DNA of 64,000 nucleotides, from contig NZ_CP110636.1 in the NCBI RefSeq assembly GCF_026153355.1, positions 4,092,001-4,156,000 of the forward strand, in the 5' to 3' direction. Positions 28,363 through 39,380 of this stretch are shown here, in pieces. A model generated the notes under the pieces. That model was not told the origin of the DNA, searched no databases, and saw only the letters and a list, made by a program, of their open reading frames with translations. The stretch is from Streptomyces endophytica. Its GTDB lineage: Bacteria; Actinomycetota; Actinomycetes; Streptomycetales; Streptomycetaceae. Each line of letters opens with the position of its first letter. The stretch's first letter is position 1. Position numbers and translations under genes: made by a program.

Positions 28363-29106
28363 CTAGAGCGGGGGTACGACAGGCAGCGCGGAGCCGTGAC
28401 CGTCGAGTTCCGTGCCGTCGCCGCGCCCGGTGAGCCACCCGACCAGAGCTGCTGCGGAGCCGGTCACCACCACGGGCGCGGGTGCGTCCCCCGAGCCGGT
28501 GGCCGCGCGGCCGGTGTGCCAGTGGCGGCCGTCGTCGGTGCGGATCTCCAGGGCGGGCAGGTCCGGGTGCCCGGCGAACTTGACGGTGGTCAGGAACGCC
28601 AGCTCGTCGTCGATGAACGCGGGCGACAGCTGGTCCAGGGTGTGGCCGACGCCGAGGTCCAGGTGGTGCAGCTCCACCTCGGCCAGGCGGCGCAGCGGCA
28701 GCCGGTCGGCGCGCTCCACGACCCCGTTGCGCATCTCCACCTCGAAGGCGCGGCGCGCCTCCGGCAGTGCGTCCACCGCGGCGTCGAACCGCGCGGCGCT
28801 CTCCTTGAGGTCCGTCAGATGCGCCTCCAGGGAACGGTCGGCGTCCCGCTCGATGTCGGCGTCCCGGGCCTCGGCGCTCGCGTACATCGGCGTACGGACG
28901 TCCGTCCGCGCCCAGGTGAGGAGGTTGACCAGGGCGTCCGCGTTGCGTGCCAGATGGGCGAGGACGTGGCCGCGGGTCCATCCGGGCAGCAGCGAGGGTT
29001 CGCCGATCGCCGCGTCGTCGAGCTTGCCCAGCGAGATCAGGAGCCGGTCGGTGGCCTCACGAACGGCGGCCACATCGTGCGCGAAATGGGGCGGGGTGAC
29101 GGTCAT
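28363..29106 (-). CDS. Mycothiol-dependent maleylpyruvate-isomerase-family protein
   Basis: 247 residues, complete. The N-terminal DinB-like four-helix bundle holds LISLGKLDDAAIGEPSLLPG, then WTRGHVLAHLARNADALVNL (metal-binding H) and RRLAEVELHHLDLGVGH (second and third His). A C-terminal lipid-binding-like part ends in VTGSAAALVGWLTGRGDGTELDG. The family uses mycothiol, the actinobacterial thiol, as cofactor in isomerisation or transfer reactions. The substrate is not evident. First gene of a two-gene unit with the MBL hydrolase. Confidence 0.88.
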   Translation of the reverse strand: MTVTPPHFAHDVAAVREATDRLLISLGKLDDAAIGEPSLLPGWTRGHVLAHLARNADALVNLLTWARTDVRTPMYASAEARDADIERDADRSLEAHLTDLKESAARFDAAVDALPEARRAFEVEMRNGVVERADRLPLRRLAEVELHHLDLGVGHTLDQLSPAFIDDELAFLTTVKFAGHPDLPALEIRTDDGRHWHTGRAATGSGDAPAPVVVTGSAAALVGWLTGRGDGTELDGHGSALPVVPPL

Positions 29107-29238
29107 GTTCCGAAGCTAGCGCCGACCGGGCGAGTTCGGGAGGCGGCGGGCACCGATCGGGGCGTACGCGGGGCGGGACGGGCGGCGCGCGGCGGCCGGA
29201 CGGGCCACTGGGCGCCGCCCCTCCCGGGGCCGGCGGAG

Positions 29239-30834
29239 TCAGCCCGTCAGGTCGGCGGGCGAGCCGAACCACTGCCGGAGCGCGGCCGCCAACCCGTCCA
29301 GCCCGTTCGGCGCGCCCACCGTGCCGCCCGCATCGGCCGTAGGTGCCGGGGCGGGGACGTCCGCGGCCCAGGCGGTGCAGCCGTCCGGGCGCACCAGGAG
29401 GCCGGCCAGCTCGGGTTGCCGCGGGCAGCCGGTGGTCAGCAGCCGCACCCGGCCGCCATAACCGGCGGCGCACTTGCGCAGCTCCGCGTCATCGGCGAGG
29501 TCGAGCAACAGCGCCTGCCCGTCCCGTAGATGGTCCCCGAGCCGGCTGCCGTCGGAGAGCTCCAGGTCGGGTGCGCTGCGGCCGGTCAGCGGATGGTCGC
29601 CGGGCAGGTCGTAGCGCTGCCAGACGCCGGAGATCTTCTTGGCGAAGAAGGTGGTGGCGGCGACCGTGCCCGTCAGTTCGGCGACGATCCGGCGCAGCGC
29701 CCCCGCATGCGACTCGGGCCGCATCAGCGCCACCTGGGCACGGGTCCAGTCCAGCACCCAGGCGCCTATCGGGTGCCGCTCGGCCGTGTAGGTGTCGAGC
29801 AGCCCCTCGGGCGCCCGGCCACGCACCGTCGCGGCCAGCTTCCAGCCGAGGTTCATCGCGTCGCCGATGCCCAGGTTCAGCCCCTGCCCGCCGAACGGCG
29901 AGTGGACGTGCGCCGCGTCACCGGCGAGCAGCACCCGCCCCGCCCGGTAGTCGGGCACCTGGCGGGCGTTGTCCGTGAACCGGGTCGCCGAGATCACCTT
30001 GTGGACCCGGACCTCGTCCACCCCGGAGACGCGACGCAGCGACGCCTCCAACTCCTGTGCGGTGACCGGAGCTTCACGGTCCGCGGGCGGCCCGTCGAAT
30101 TCGACGGTGAGGATCCGCCCGGGCACCGGACCGTGCGCGTACGTCCCGCGCTCCGTCCAGTTCCAGCCGGTCCCCAGTGCCTCGGTGCCGGTCATCTCCA
30201 CGAGGGCCTGGCGGCCGGTGATCCCCGGGGCGGTACCGGGGAACGGGAATCCGGCGAGCCGGCGGACCGTGCTGCGGCCGCCGTCGCACCCCACCAGCCA
30301 GCCGGTGTGCAGCGTGCCCTGTGAGGTGTGCACCCGCACCCCGTCCTCCCCGGCGTCGAAGCCGGTCAGCGTCACCCCGCGGCGCACCTCGACGCCCAGT
30401 TCGGCGGCGCGCGCGGCGAGCAGCCGTTCCAGGGGCTCCTGGGGGACCAGACCGACGTCGCCGGCCGGGCCGGCGGCGTCGAAGTCCGGATCGGCTTCGT
30501 CCAGCAGGTCGCCGCGCAGCATGATGCCCGCGAAGTGCCCGGCGAACTTGGGCGGTTGCTGCACCACGGAGGCACCGGCGGCCTGCCGCTGGCTCAGGAA
30601 CGAGCTGAACCTCCCGAGGACGGTGCGCTGCACCTCGGCCAGCTCCGGGAGCAGCCCGCGCCGGTAGAAGGCCTCCGCGCTGGGGGTGTTGATCGCCCCC
30701 GCCTTGATCGTCGTGTCCACCTCGGTCAGCCGCTCCAGGACGACGACCGGGACATCGGCCAGTGCCAGTTCGCAGGCGAGCATCAGCCCCACCGGGCCGC
30801 CCCCTGCCACGACTACGTCTGCGTCATAGGTCAT
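29239..30834 (-). CDS. FAD-dependent aromatic-type monooxygenase
   Basis: 531 residues, complete. The ATG at 30834 (MTYDADVVVAGGGPVGLMLA) directly precedes the Rossmann GxGxxG. A class A flavoprotein hydroxylase: VGCDGGRSTVRRLAGF (DG motif) and RVLLAGDAAHVHSPFGGQGLNLGIGDAMNLGWKLA (GD motif and FAD ribityl binding). The C-terminal thioredoxin-like domain is typical of antibiotic-modifying and phenol hydroxylases. It uses NAD(P)H and O2. It diverges from a TetR gene with repeated sites between them, so it is probably that repressor's target. Confidence 0.9.
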   Translation of the reverse strand: MTYDADVVVAGGGPVGLMLACELALADVPVVVLERLTEVDTTIKAGAINTPSAEAFYRRGLLPELAEVQRTVLGRFSSFLSQRQAAGASVVQQPPKFAGHFAGIMLRGDLLDEADPDFDAAGPAGDVGLVPQEPLERLLAARAAELGVEVRRGVTLTGFDAGEDGVRVHTSQGTLHTGWLVGCDGGRSTVRRLAGFPFPGTAPGITGRQALVEMTGTEALGTGWNWTERGTYAHGPVPGRILTVEFDGPPADREAPVTAQELEASLRRVSGVDEVRVHKVISATRFTDNARQVPDYRAGRVLLAGDAAHVHSPFGGQGLNLGIGDAMNLGWKLAATVRGRAPEGLLDTYTAERHPIGAWVLDWTRAQVALMRPESHAGALRRIVAELTGTVAATTFFAKKISGVWQRYDLPGDHPLTGRSAPDLELSDGSRLGDHLRDGQALLLDLADDAELRKCAAGYGGRVRLLTTGCPRQPELAGLLVRPDGCTAWAADVPAPAPTADAGGTVGAPNGLDGLAAALRQWFGSPADLTG

Positions 30835-30850
30835 GAGCCGAAGTGTAGCC

Positions 30851-30875
30851 ACTAAAAACTTTTTGCGACTAAAAA
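30851..30875. promoter_or_regulatory. Direct repeats between FAD monooxygenase and TetR, candidate operator
   Basis: ACTAAAAA occurs at 30851-30858 and again at 30868-30875 (period 17). TTTTT at 30860-30864 makes inverted pairs with both A runs. The AT-rich block is striking in this GC-rich DNA and directly abuts the TetR promoter. Confidence 0.55.
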
Positions 30876-30898
30876 TTGTCGGTGGGGACGCCTAGGAT
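30876..30898 (+). promoter_or_regulatory. PafBC-type DNA-damage promoter of the TetR gene
   Basis: TTGTCGGTG (30876-30884), 8 nt, TAGGAT (30893-30898) is an exact consensus match. Seven nucleotides separate it from the ATG at 30906, giving a leaderless mRNA. The promoter touches the second ACTAAAAA repeat, so repressor binding would occlude it. Confidence 0.75.
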
Positions 30899-30905
30899 TC
30901 CGGGC

Positions 30906-31679
30906 ATGGTGGATGTGCAGCGGCGTGCGGACGCGCGGACCGGTGAGGGCGCGAGGGGTGCGGCGGGAGAAGGCGGGCGGGCCGGCGCGGCCGGCGGGCG
31001 GGGCCGAGCGGTCCGCGGCCGGCAGGCGGAGACCGGCTTCGAGGCGGAGGACGGGCGGCTGACGCTGCGCGAGCGCAAGAAGCTCCGCACCCGCCAGCGG
31101 ATCTCCGGCGAAGCCACCCTGCTCTTCATCGAGCGCGGCTTCGACAACGTCACCGTCGCCGAGGTGGCCCGCGCCGCCGAGGTCTCCACGATGACCGTCT
31201 TCAACTACTTCCCGCGCAAGGAGGACCTCTTCCTCGACCGCATCCCCGAGGGACAGGAGCTGATCGGCCGCGCCGTACGGGAGCGCGGCCCGGACGAGAC
31301 GCCGCTGGCCGCGCTGCGCCGGCTCGTCCTCGACCTGCTGGCCGAGCGGCATCCGCTGTGCGGGGTGGGGGAGGGGTTCGAGCACTTCTGGCGTACGGTG
31401 CTGGACTCCCCGGCGCTGCGGGCCCGGGCCCGCGAGGCGGTCGAGGAGCTGGAGGCCGGCCTCGCCGGACTGCTCGCCGAGGCCGCGGGCGGCGCCGCCG
31501 GGCGGCCGGACCACCCCGCCCGGCTGGCAGCGGCGCTGATCGTCGCCGGGATCCGTGCCGCGTACGCCGAGGCCGTGGGCCGCCAGCTCGCGGGTGAGCC
31601 GGTCGACGAGGTGGCCGCCGGGCAGGCGGAAGTGCTGCGGCGCACATTCGAGGCGCTGGAACGGGCGCTGCCGGCTTGA
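30906..31679 (+). CDS. TetR-family transcriptional regulator
   Basis: 257 residues. The ATG at 30906 is set by the promoter 7 nt upstream. Residues 1-50 are a Gly/Arg-rich disordered extension. The DNA-binding domain is LRERKKLRTRQRISGEATLL, FIERGFDNVTVAEVARAAEV, STMTVFNYFPRKEDLFLDR (helix-turn-helix ~70-115). The C-terminal domain is helical and ligand-binding (LAALRRLVLDLLAERH ... AYAEAVGRQLAGEP). Inferred to repress itself and the divergent FAD monooxygenase. Confidence 0.88.
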   Translation: MVDVQRRADARTGEGARGAAGEGGRAGAAGGRGRAVRGRQAETGFEAEDGRLTLRERKKLRTRQRISGEATLLFIERGFDNVTVAEVARAAEVSTMTVFNYFPRKEDLFLDRIPEGQELIGRAVRERGPDETPLAALRRLVLDLLAERHPLCGVGEGFEHFWRTVLDSPALRARAREAVEELEAGLAGLLAEAAGGAAGRPDHPARLAAALIVAGIRAAYAEAVGRQLAGEPVDEVAAGQAEVLRRTFEALERALPA

Positions 31680-31773
31680 CGGGCCGGACGGTCCGTGCCG
31701 CGGGCGTTTCCGCAGCGTACGGGCGTGCGGCGGACCGGGAAGGATGTGCGGCCGCCACACGTTTGGGTGAAGA

Positions 31774-31787
31774 GGGCTTGCGAGCCC
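31774..31787. promoter_or_regulatory. Palindrome upstream of uvrA, shared with ctaB
   Basis: GGGCT-TGCG-AGCCC. The inner 12 nt GGCTTGCGAGCC also occur at 60515-60526 before ctaB. A candidate protein site or small hairpin; TATAGG at 31808-31813 downstream may be the uvrA -10. Confidence 0.4.
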
Positions 31788-31963
31788 CGTAAATCGAATG
31801 CGCGTGCTATAGGCTCGTGTGTGGCATCCCAAAGACAGTGCCGCTGCGGGCCCCATACCCTGGGGCGTGGGCCCCGCTCCGTTCCGCCGCCTCTGCTCGC
31901 TCACCGAGCGGCGGACGCAGAGCCCGCGGCTCCCGCCCCTCTCCAAGAAAGGTGCCGACCGGC

Positions 31964-35008
<3,045 letters not shown>

Positions 35009-35021
35009 CGCACCACCGGCC

Positions 35022-35045
35022 GGCCGGGACCTGAGGGTCCCGGCC
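35022..35045 (+). terminator. Terminator hairpin after uvrA
   Basis: GGCCGGGACC pairs with GGTCCCGGCC across a TGAG loop, between convergent uvrA and the sugar kinase. Confidence 0.7.
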
Positions 35046-35086
35046 GACCGGCGCGGGCTGCGACGGCTGGCCGCCGGTCGCGACGG

Positions 35087-36142
35087 CTACGCCGCCAGTT
35101 CCGTGGCGTACGGCGGTTCCGCGCCCGCTCGGGAGCAGGTGATGGCGGCCGCGCGGGCGGCGAAGCGGAGGATGTCCTCCCAGTCCTTGTCGCCGAGGGC
35201 GGCGAGCGCCGCGTACGAGAGCGCGTCATGGGCGTCGAGGCGGTGCAGCAGCGCCGCGTTGACGGTGTCGCCCGCTCCGATGGTGTCGACGACGGTGACG
35301 CGCTCACCGGGGACGGTCAGTTCGCGGCCGTCCCGCGTCAGCACTGTCAGCCCCGCGCCGCCATGGGTGAGCACGATCGCCGCGGGCCCCGCGGCCAGCC
35401 ACTCCCGGGCCGCCGCGAGGACCGCCGACCGGCCGCCGCCCTCGCCGGCACCCGGACCCCCGCCGGCACCCGGATCCCCGCCGTAGAGGCACCCGCCGCA
35501 CCCCGCCCGTACCGGAGTCCGGCCCGCCGTCCGCCGCGGCGTCCCGTCCGCCAGCCACAGTGCGTCCTCCTCCGACAGCTTCAGCAGGGCGACATGCGGT
35601 AGCCAGGAGCGGAAGCGGGCGCGGTAGGCCTCCGGATCGGGGATCAGGCCCGGACGGACATTGGGGTCGAGGGCGGTGAAGACGCCGCGCGCGGCCTCCC
35701 GCCGCAGCAGGGACTCGTAGGCGCTCGCGCCCGGTTCCAGCACCAGCGAGCAGGTGCCCAGCGAGAGCGCGCGGGCCGCGGCGGGCAGCTCCGGCGGCAG
35801 GCTGAAGAGCCGGTCGGCGGTGCCGTCGGCGTAGAAGCCGTAGCCCGCCGAACCGTCCGGGCTGATGTCCGCCACCGCCAGCGTGGTCGGCTCGGCGCCG
35901 CGCTGCACCAGCGAGGTGTCCACCCCGCCGCCGCGCAGCCCGTTCAGCAGCGCCTCGCCGAAGCTGTCGGTCGAGACCCGGGAGCAGAACGCGGTGGGCG
36001 AGCCGAGCCGCCCCAGTGCGACCGCGGTGTTGTACGGGCCGCCGCCGCGCCGAGGCAGCAGCGCGGGCAACTGGCCGTCCAGGGAAGGGCCTTGGGAGCT
36101 GGGTACGAGGTCGATGAGCGCCTCGCCGGCGACGACGATCAC
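35087..36142 (-). CDS. PfkB-family sugar kinase (fructokinase-like)
   Basis: 351 residues. The GTG at 36142 overlaps the TGA of the LacI gene (GTGA), so the two are translationally coupled. Ribokinase fold: VIVVAGEALIDLVPSSQG, GGGPYNTAVALGRLGSPTAF (sugar-binding GG), ALDPNVRPGLIPDPEAYRAR, LLKLSEEDALWLADG, and the PfkB signature VVDTIGAGDTVNAALLHRL with the catalytic Asp in GAGD. A Gly-rich insertion of about 45 residues (RAGCGGCLYGGDPGAGG...) between LADGTP and VLAAAREW is unusual. Expected reaction: ATP-dependent phosphorylation of fructose or a related sugar. Confidence 0.87.
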   Translation of the reverse strand: MIVVAGEALIDLVPSSQGPSLDGQLPALLPRRGGGPYNTAVALGRLGSPTAFCSRVSTDSFGEALLNGLRGGGVDTSLVQRGAEPTTLAVADISPDGSAGYGFYADGTADRLFSLPPELPAAARALSLGTCSLVLEPGASAYESLLRREAARGVFTALDPNVRPGLIPDPEAYRARFRSWLPHVALLKLSEEDALWLADGTPRRTAGRTPVRAGCGGCLYGGDPGAGGGPGAGEGGGRSAVLAAAREWLAAGPAAIVLTHGGAGLTVLTRDGRELTVPGERVTVVDTIGAGDTVNAALLHRLDAHDALSYAALAALGDKDWEDILRFAARAAAITCSRAGAEPPYATELAA

Positions 36143-37286
36143 GGGGTGGGGTTCCTTTCCTGGGCGGCCTGGGCGGCGGCCGGAACGGCGGGGCGGGCGG
36201 CCGGTGCGGCCTGGTGAGCGGCCGGTGCGGCCGGGGGAGCGGGCCGGCCGGCCGGGGAAGCGGCCGGGGCGGGTCCGTTCGCCGGTCCGGTTCCGGGGCA
36301 GCCGCACGACGTGCGGTGCACGAAGGTGCAGGGCAGACGGAGGGTGCGCGGCGGCCGGCCGGGCTCCTCCAGTCGCTCCAGCAGCAGCCGCACCGCGGCG
36401 GCCCCGATCTCCTTGCTGGGCTGGGCGATCGCGGTCAGCCGGGGGCTGAAGAGGTCGGCCCAGGAGAAGTCGTCGAAGCAGGCCAGCGCGATGTCGCGGG
36501 GGACGTCGAGGCCCAGGTCGCGCAGCGCACGGAGGGCGCCGATGGTCATCGCGTTGTTGGCGGTGATCAGCGCGGTGGGCGGTTCGGGCGCGGCGAGCAG
36601 CTGGCGGGTGGCGTCCTCGGCGCCCTCCGCCTCGGAGTTGCCGCCGGCGAGGAGTTCGGGCGCGAAGGGGAGGCCGCGCGAGCGCAGCCCCTCGCGGTAG
36701 CCCTGGACGCGTTCGGTGGTCGTGCTCAGCCCCGGCAGCCCCGCGACCAGGCCGATCCGGGTGTGCCCGGCGTCGGCGAGGTGCTCGACGAGCTGCCGCA
36801 CCGGGCCGGTGTTCTCCGCGCACACCTGGTCGTGTTCCGCGCCGACCAGCCGGTCCAGGAAGACGGTGGGCACCTCGCGCCGGGCCAGATAGGCGGCCAT
36901 CTCGGCGGGCTCCGCGGACGGCGCGACGATCATGCCGTCCACCGGCGTTCGTGCAGCAGCTGGACGACCTTGCGTTCGTGCTGCGGGTCGTCGTGCGGAT
37001 CGGCGATCAGCAGGCTGTAGCCGGCCTGGAGCGCACCGGCCTCGACGCCCTGGAGGATCTCGGTGAAGTACGGGTTGCTGATCGCCGACACCGCCAGGCC
37101 GATCGACCGGGTGCGGGCGGTCACCAGCGAGCGGGCCAGGGTGTTGGGGGTGTAGCCGAGCTCCTCGATGGCGCCGAGCACCGCCGCCCGGGTATCCGGG
37201 CGCACCGGCCGGGTCGCGTTCAGCACGTGCGAGACCGTGGCGACGGAGACCCCCGCCCGCCGTGCCACATCCATCATCGTCGTCAT
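36139..37286 (-). CDS. LacI-family repressor of the sugar/polyol locus (one frameshift)
   Basis: About 382 residues. ATG at 37286 follows GGAGGAAGAG. The DNA-binding headpiece is MTTMMDVARRAGVSVATVSHVLNATRPVRP, with hinge helix TPNTLARSL. A periplasmic-binding-protein-like effector domain follows (IGLAVSAISNPYFTEILQGV ... GMIVAPSAEPAEMAAYLARR ... ITANNAMTIGALRALRDLGL ... LACFDDFSWADLFSPRLTAI). An unusual Pro/Ala-rich tail of ~60 residues follows RTSCGCPG. The frame is lost near 36942 (HERR|VDGM), repaired by one G. It overlaps the kinase and diverges from an alcohol dehydrogenase with a strong palindrome between. Confidence 0.85.
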
Positions 37287-37389
37287 CCGGCTCTTCCTCC
37301 CGCGGGTGCGGCGCCAGGGCGGCGCCCACGGCCGCGCCCGTACGGCCTCGTCCCCGCGAGTCCACCACATTACGACGATCGCCCCCAGG

Positions 37390-37415
37390 CGTAAACGCTT
37401 GCGTAAGCGTTTACG
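37390..37415. promoter_or_regulatory. LacI-type operator in the divergent promoter region
   Basis: Perfect inverted repeat: CGTAAACGCTT (37390-37400), GCGT centre, AAGCGTTTACG (37405-37415). The inner AAACGCTT/AAGCGTTT halves resemble LacI/GalR operators. It lies between the repressor gene (minus) and the dehydrogenase (plus), where it could control both. Confidence 0.85.
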
Positions 37416-37479
37416 TCTCGGTGGAATTTTCTGTAGGGTCCCCGGCATCGCACTCGCACGACGTCGTGAGGAGGCGCCG

Positions 37480-38486
37480 ATGCGCGCGCTCTTGGTCACC
37501 GCCCCGGGCGGTCCCGGCGGCTTCGCCGTCACCGAACTGCCCGACCCCCGCCCGCGCCCGACGAGGTCGTCGTGCGCGTCACGTCCTGCGGGCTGTGCGG
37601 TACCGACATGCACCTGCTGGGCGGTGAACTCCCGGCCGCGCGCTACCCGTTGGTCCCCGGACACGAGCTGACCGGCGAGATCGTCGCGGTCGGCGAGGCG
37701 GTCACCGCCCGCCGCCCCGGCGAGCGGGTCGCGGTCGACCCCAACATGCCGTGCGGCGCCTGCCACTACTGCCGGATCGGCCGCGGCAACCTCTGTGCGG
37801 ACTACACCGCGATCGGCGTCACCCGGGCCGGCGGCTTCGCCGAGCTGGTCGCCGTCCCCGAGCGCTGCTGCTACGTCCTGCCCGAGGGCCTGTCGGAGGC
37901 CGCGGCGGGCCTCGTCGAGCCGCTGTCCTGCGCGGTGCACGGCCTCAACCGGCTGCCGCGCCGCCCCGGCGAGCACTACCTGATCTACGGCGCGGGGACC
38001 ATGGGCCTGATGATGGCCGCGCTCGTCCGGACCGCGGGCGCCGCCTCGGTCTCCGTGGTGGACCTCAACGAGGAGCGGCTGGCGTTCGCCGAGTCCTTCG
38101 GGGTGGACGCGGCGGTGACCGACGCCGGCAAGCTCGGCCGGACGCCCGGCTTCGAGGTCGTGGTGGACGCGACCGGTGTCGTCGCCGCCATCGAGGACGG
38201 CCTCGGGCGGGTGCGCCGCGGCGGTACGTTCCTCCAGTTCGGCGTCGCCGACCCGGCCCGGTCGGCGTCCTTCTCGCCGTACCGCGTCTACCACCACGAA
38301 ATCGACATCATCGGCTCGATGGCCGTGCACCACAGCTTCCAGCCGGCCATCGACCTGCTCGCCGGCGGACTCGCCCTCGACCCGCTGGTCAGCGATGTCT
38401 ACGGGCTGGACGGGTTCGGCGAGGCGGTCGCCCGCTTCCGGGCCGGCACCGGCCGCAAGATCCACCTCGCCCCGCAGAAGGGCTGA
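37480..38486 (+). CDS. Zinc-dependent alcohol (polyol/sorbitol-type) dehydrogenase (one frameshift)
   Basis: About 336 residues. The ATG at 37480 (MRALLVTAPGGPGGFAVTEL) follows GTGAGGAGG. The frame is lost near 37559 (RPRP|DEVVVRV) by one base and continues to 38486. Zinc MDR signature: VTSCGLCGTDMHLLGG (catalytic Cys), VPGHELTGEIVAVGEAV (GHE), the structural-zinc cluster CGACHYCRIGRGNLC, and the NAD site LIYGAGTMGLMMAALVRTAG with acidic VVDLNEERLAF. With the divergent LacI-PfkB pair this suggests oxidation of a sugar alcohol to a ketose followed by phosphorylation. The substrate is inferred only. Confidence 0.85.
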
Positions 38487-38545
38487 GCGCGGGCCCGCGC
38501 GCCTGAACAACCCCTGGGGCGCGGGCGTGAACCTCCTCTTCTCCG

Positions 38546-38600
38546 CCGCGACGACGCTGCCGGCCTTCCGCGACGACGCTGCCGGCCTTCGCTGCCGGCC
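38546..38600. repeat. 22-bp perfect tandem duplication plus partial third copy
   Basis: 38546-38567 and 38568-38589 are identical (CCGCGACGACG... ending CCGGCCTT). 38590-38600 repeats CGCTGCCGGCC. It lies in the gap between the dehydrogenase and the Rieske gene and looks like replication slippage. Confidence 0.85.
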
Positions 38601-38764
38601 CTCCTCTCCGTACGGCGGCTGCTGCCCGGGACCAAGGGCCGCAGTCCGGAGGAGAGCGAGCGGGACCTGCTGCGGGGCCGCCCGGCCCGGCCGGAAGCGG
38701 AGGAAGCCGTGCCGGTATCGTCGGGATCCGTCCGCCTCTGAACCGTGTGATCCCTGGAGCCGTC

Positions 38765-39199
38765 ATGAGTCAGCCCCCCGCCCGCCGGACCGTGCTGCGG
38801 GGCGCCGCGCTCGCCGGGGCCGCCGGCTTCGGGCTGACGGCCTGTACGCCCGACGGCACGGACGACAGCACGGACGACTCGGCGATCCCCGACAAGCCCG
38901 TGGAGCTGGGGCCCGCCGCCGACGTCCCGGTCGGCGGCGCCAAGCTCTACCGCGAGGACCGGCTCGTCGTCTCGCAGCCCGCCAAGGGCACGTACAAGTG
39001 CTTCAGCGCCAAGTGCACCCACGCCGGCTGCATCCTCTCCGACGTCGAGAAGAAGGAGGGCAGCTGCCCCTGCCACGGCAGCCGCTTCGACGTCACCACC
39101 GGCAAGGTCGTCCAGGGCCCGGCGTCCGAGCCACTGCCCGAGGTCCCCGTCAGGGCCGAGCACGGCAAGCTGATCGCGGGCCCGAGCACGGCAAGCTGA
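38765..39199 (+). CDS. Rieske [2Fe-2S] lipoprotein exported by Tat
   Basis: 144 residues. ATG at 38765. The twin-arginine signal RRTVLRGAALAGAAGFGLTA is followed by a lipobox (LTAC) whose Cys would be lipidated, then an acidic linker. The cluster-binding motifs CTHAGC and CPCHGSRFD hold the iron-sulphur centre through two Cys and two His. GPASEPLPEVPVRAEHGKLI is the family end. The last codons lie inside a 26-bp tandem repeat, so the terminal STAS is read from the second copy out of register. Probably an extracytoplasmic electron carrier. Confidence 0.9.
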   Translation: MSQPPARRTVLRGAALAGAAGFGLTACTPDGTDDSTDDSAIPDKPVELGPAADVPVGGAKLYREDRLVVSQPAKGTYKCFSAKCTHAGCILSDVEKKEGSCPCHGSRFDVTTGKVVQGPASEPLPEVPVRAEHGKLIAGPSTAS

Positions 39200-39261
39200 T
39201 CGCGGGCCCGAGCACGGCGAGCTGATCGCGGGGCCGGACCGGGCGAGCGGATCGCGGGGCC
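39158..39261. repeat. 26-bp tandem repeat across the Rieske gene end
   Basis: Four head-to-tail units at 39158-39183, 39184-39209, 39210-39235 and 39236-39261. The first two are identical (GAGCACGGCAAG ... GCGGGCCC) and the later two are diverged. Because 26 is not a multiple of three, extra copies shift the frame and place the stop in the second unit. Confidence 0.85.
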
Positions 39262-39269
39262 GGACCGGG

Positions 39270-39380
39270 CGGGCTGAGCGGCCGGGCCCGCCCTCCCGGG
39301 CAGCCCCCATCCCACCCGATGCTGCCCTGGCTCCCAGTCCCACCCGATGCTGCCCTTATCCCCAATCCCACCCGATCCCC
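39270..39380. repeat. Short imperfect repeats at the XRE gene end
   Basis: CCCACCCGATGCTGCCCT-type units recur at about 39309, 39340 and 39366, partly within the last codons of the XRE regulator (IGWDWG end). Confidence 0.5.
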
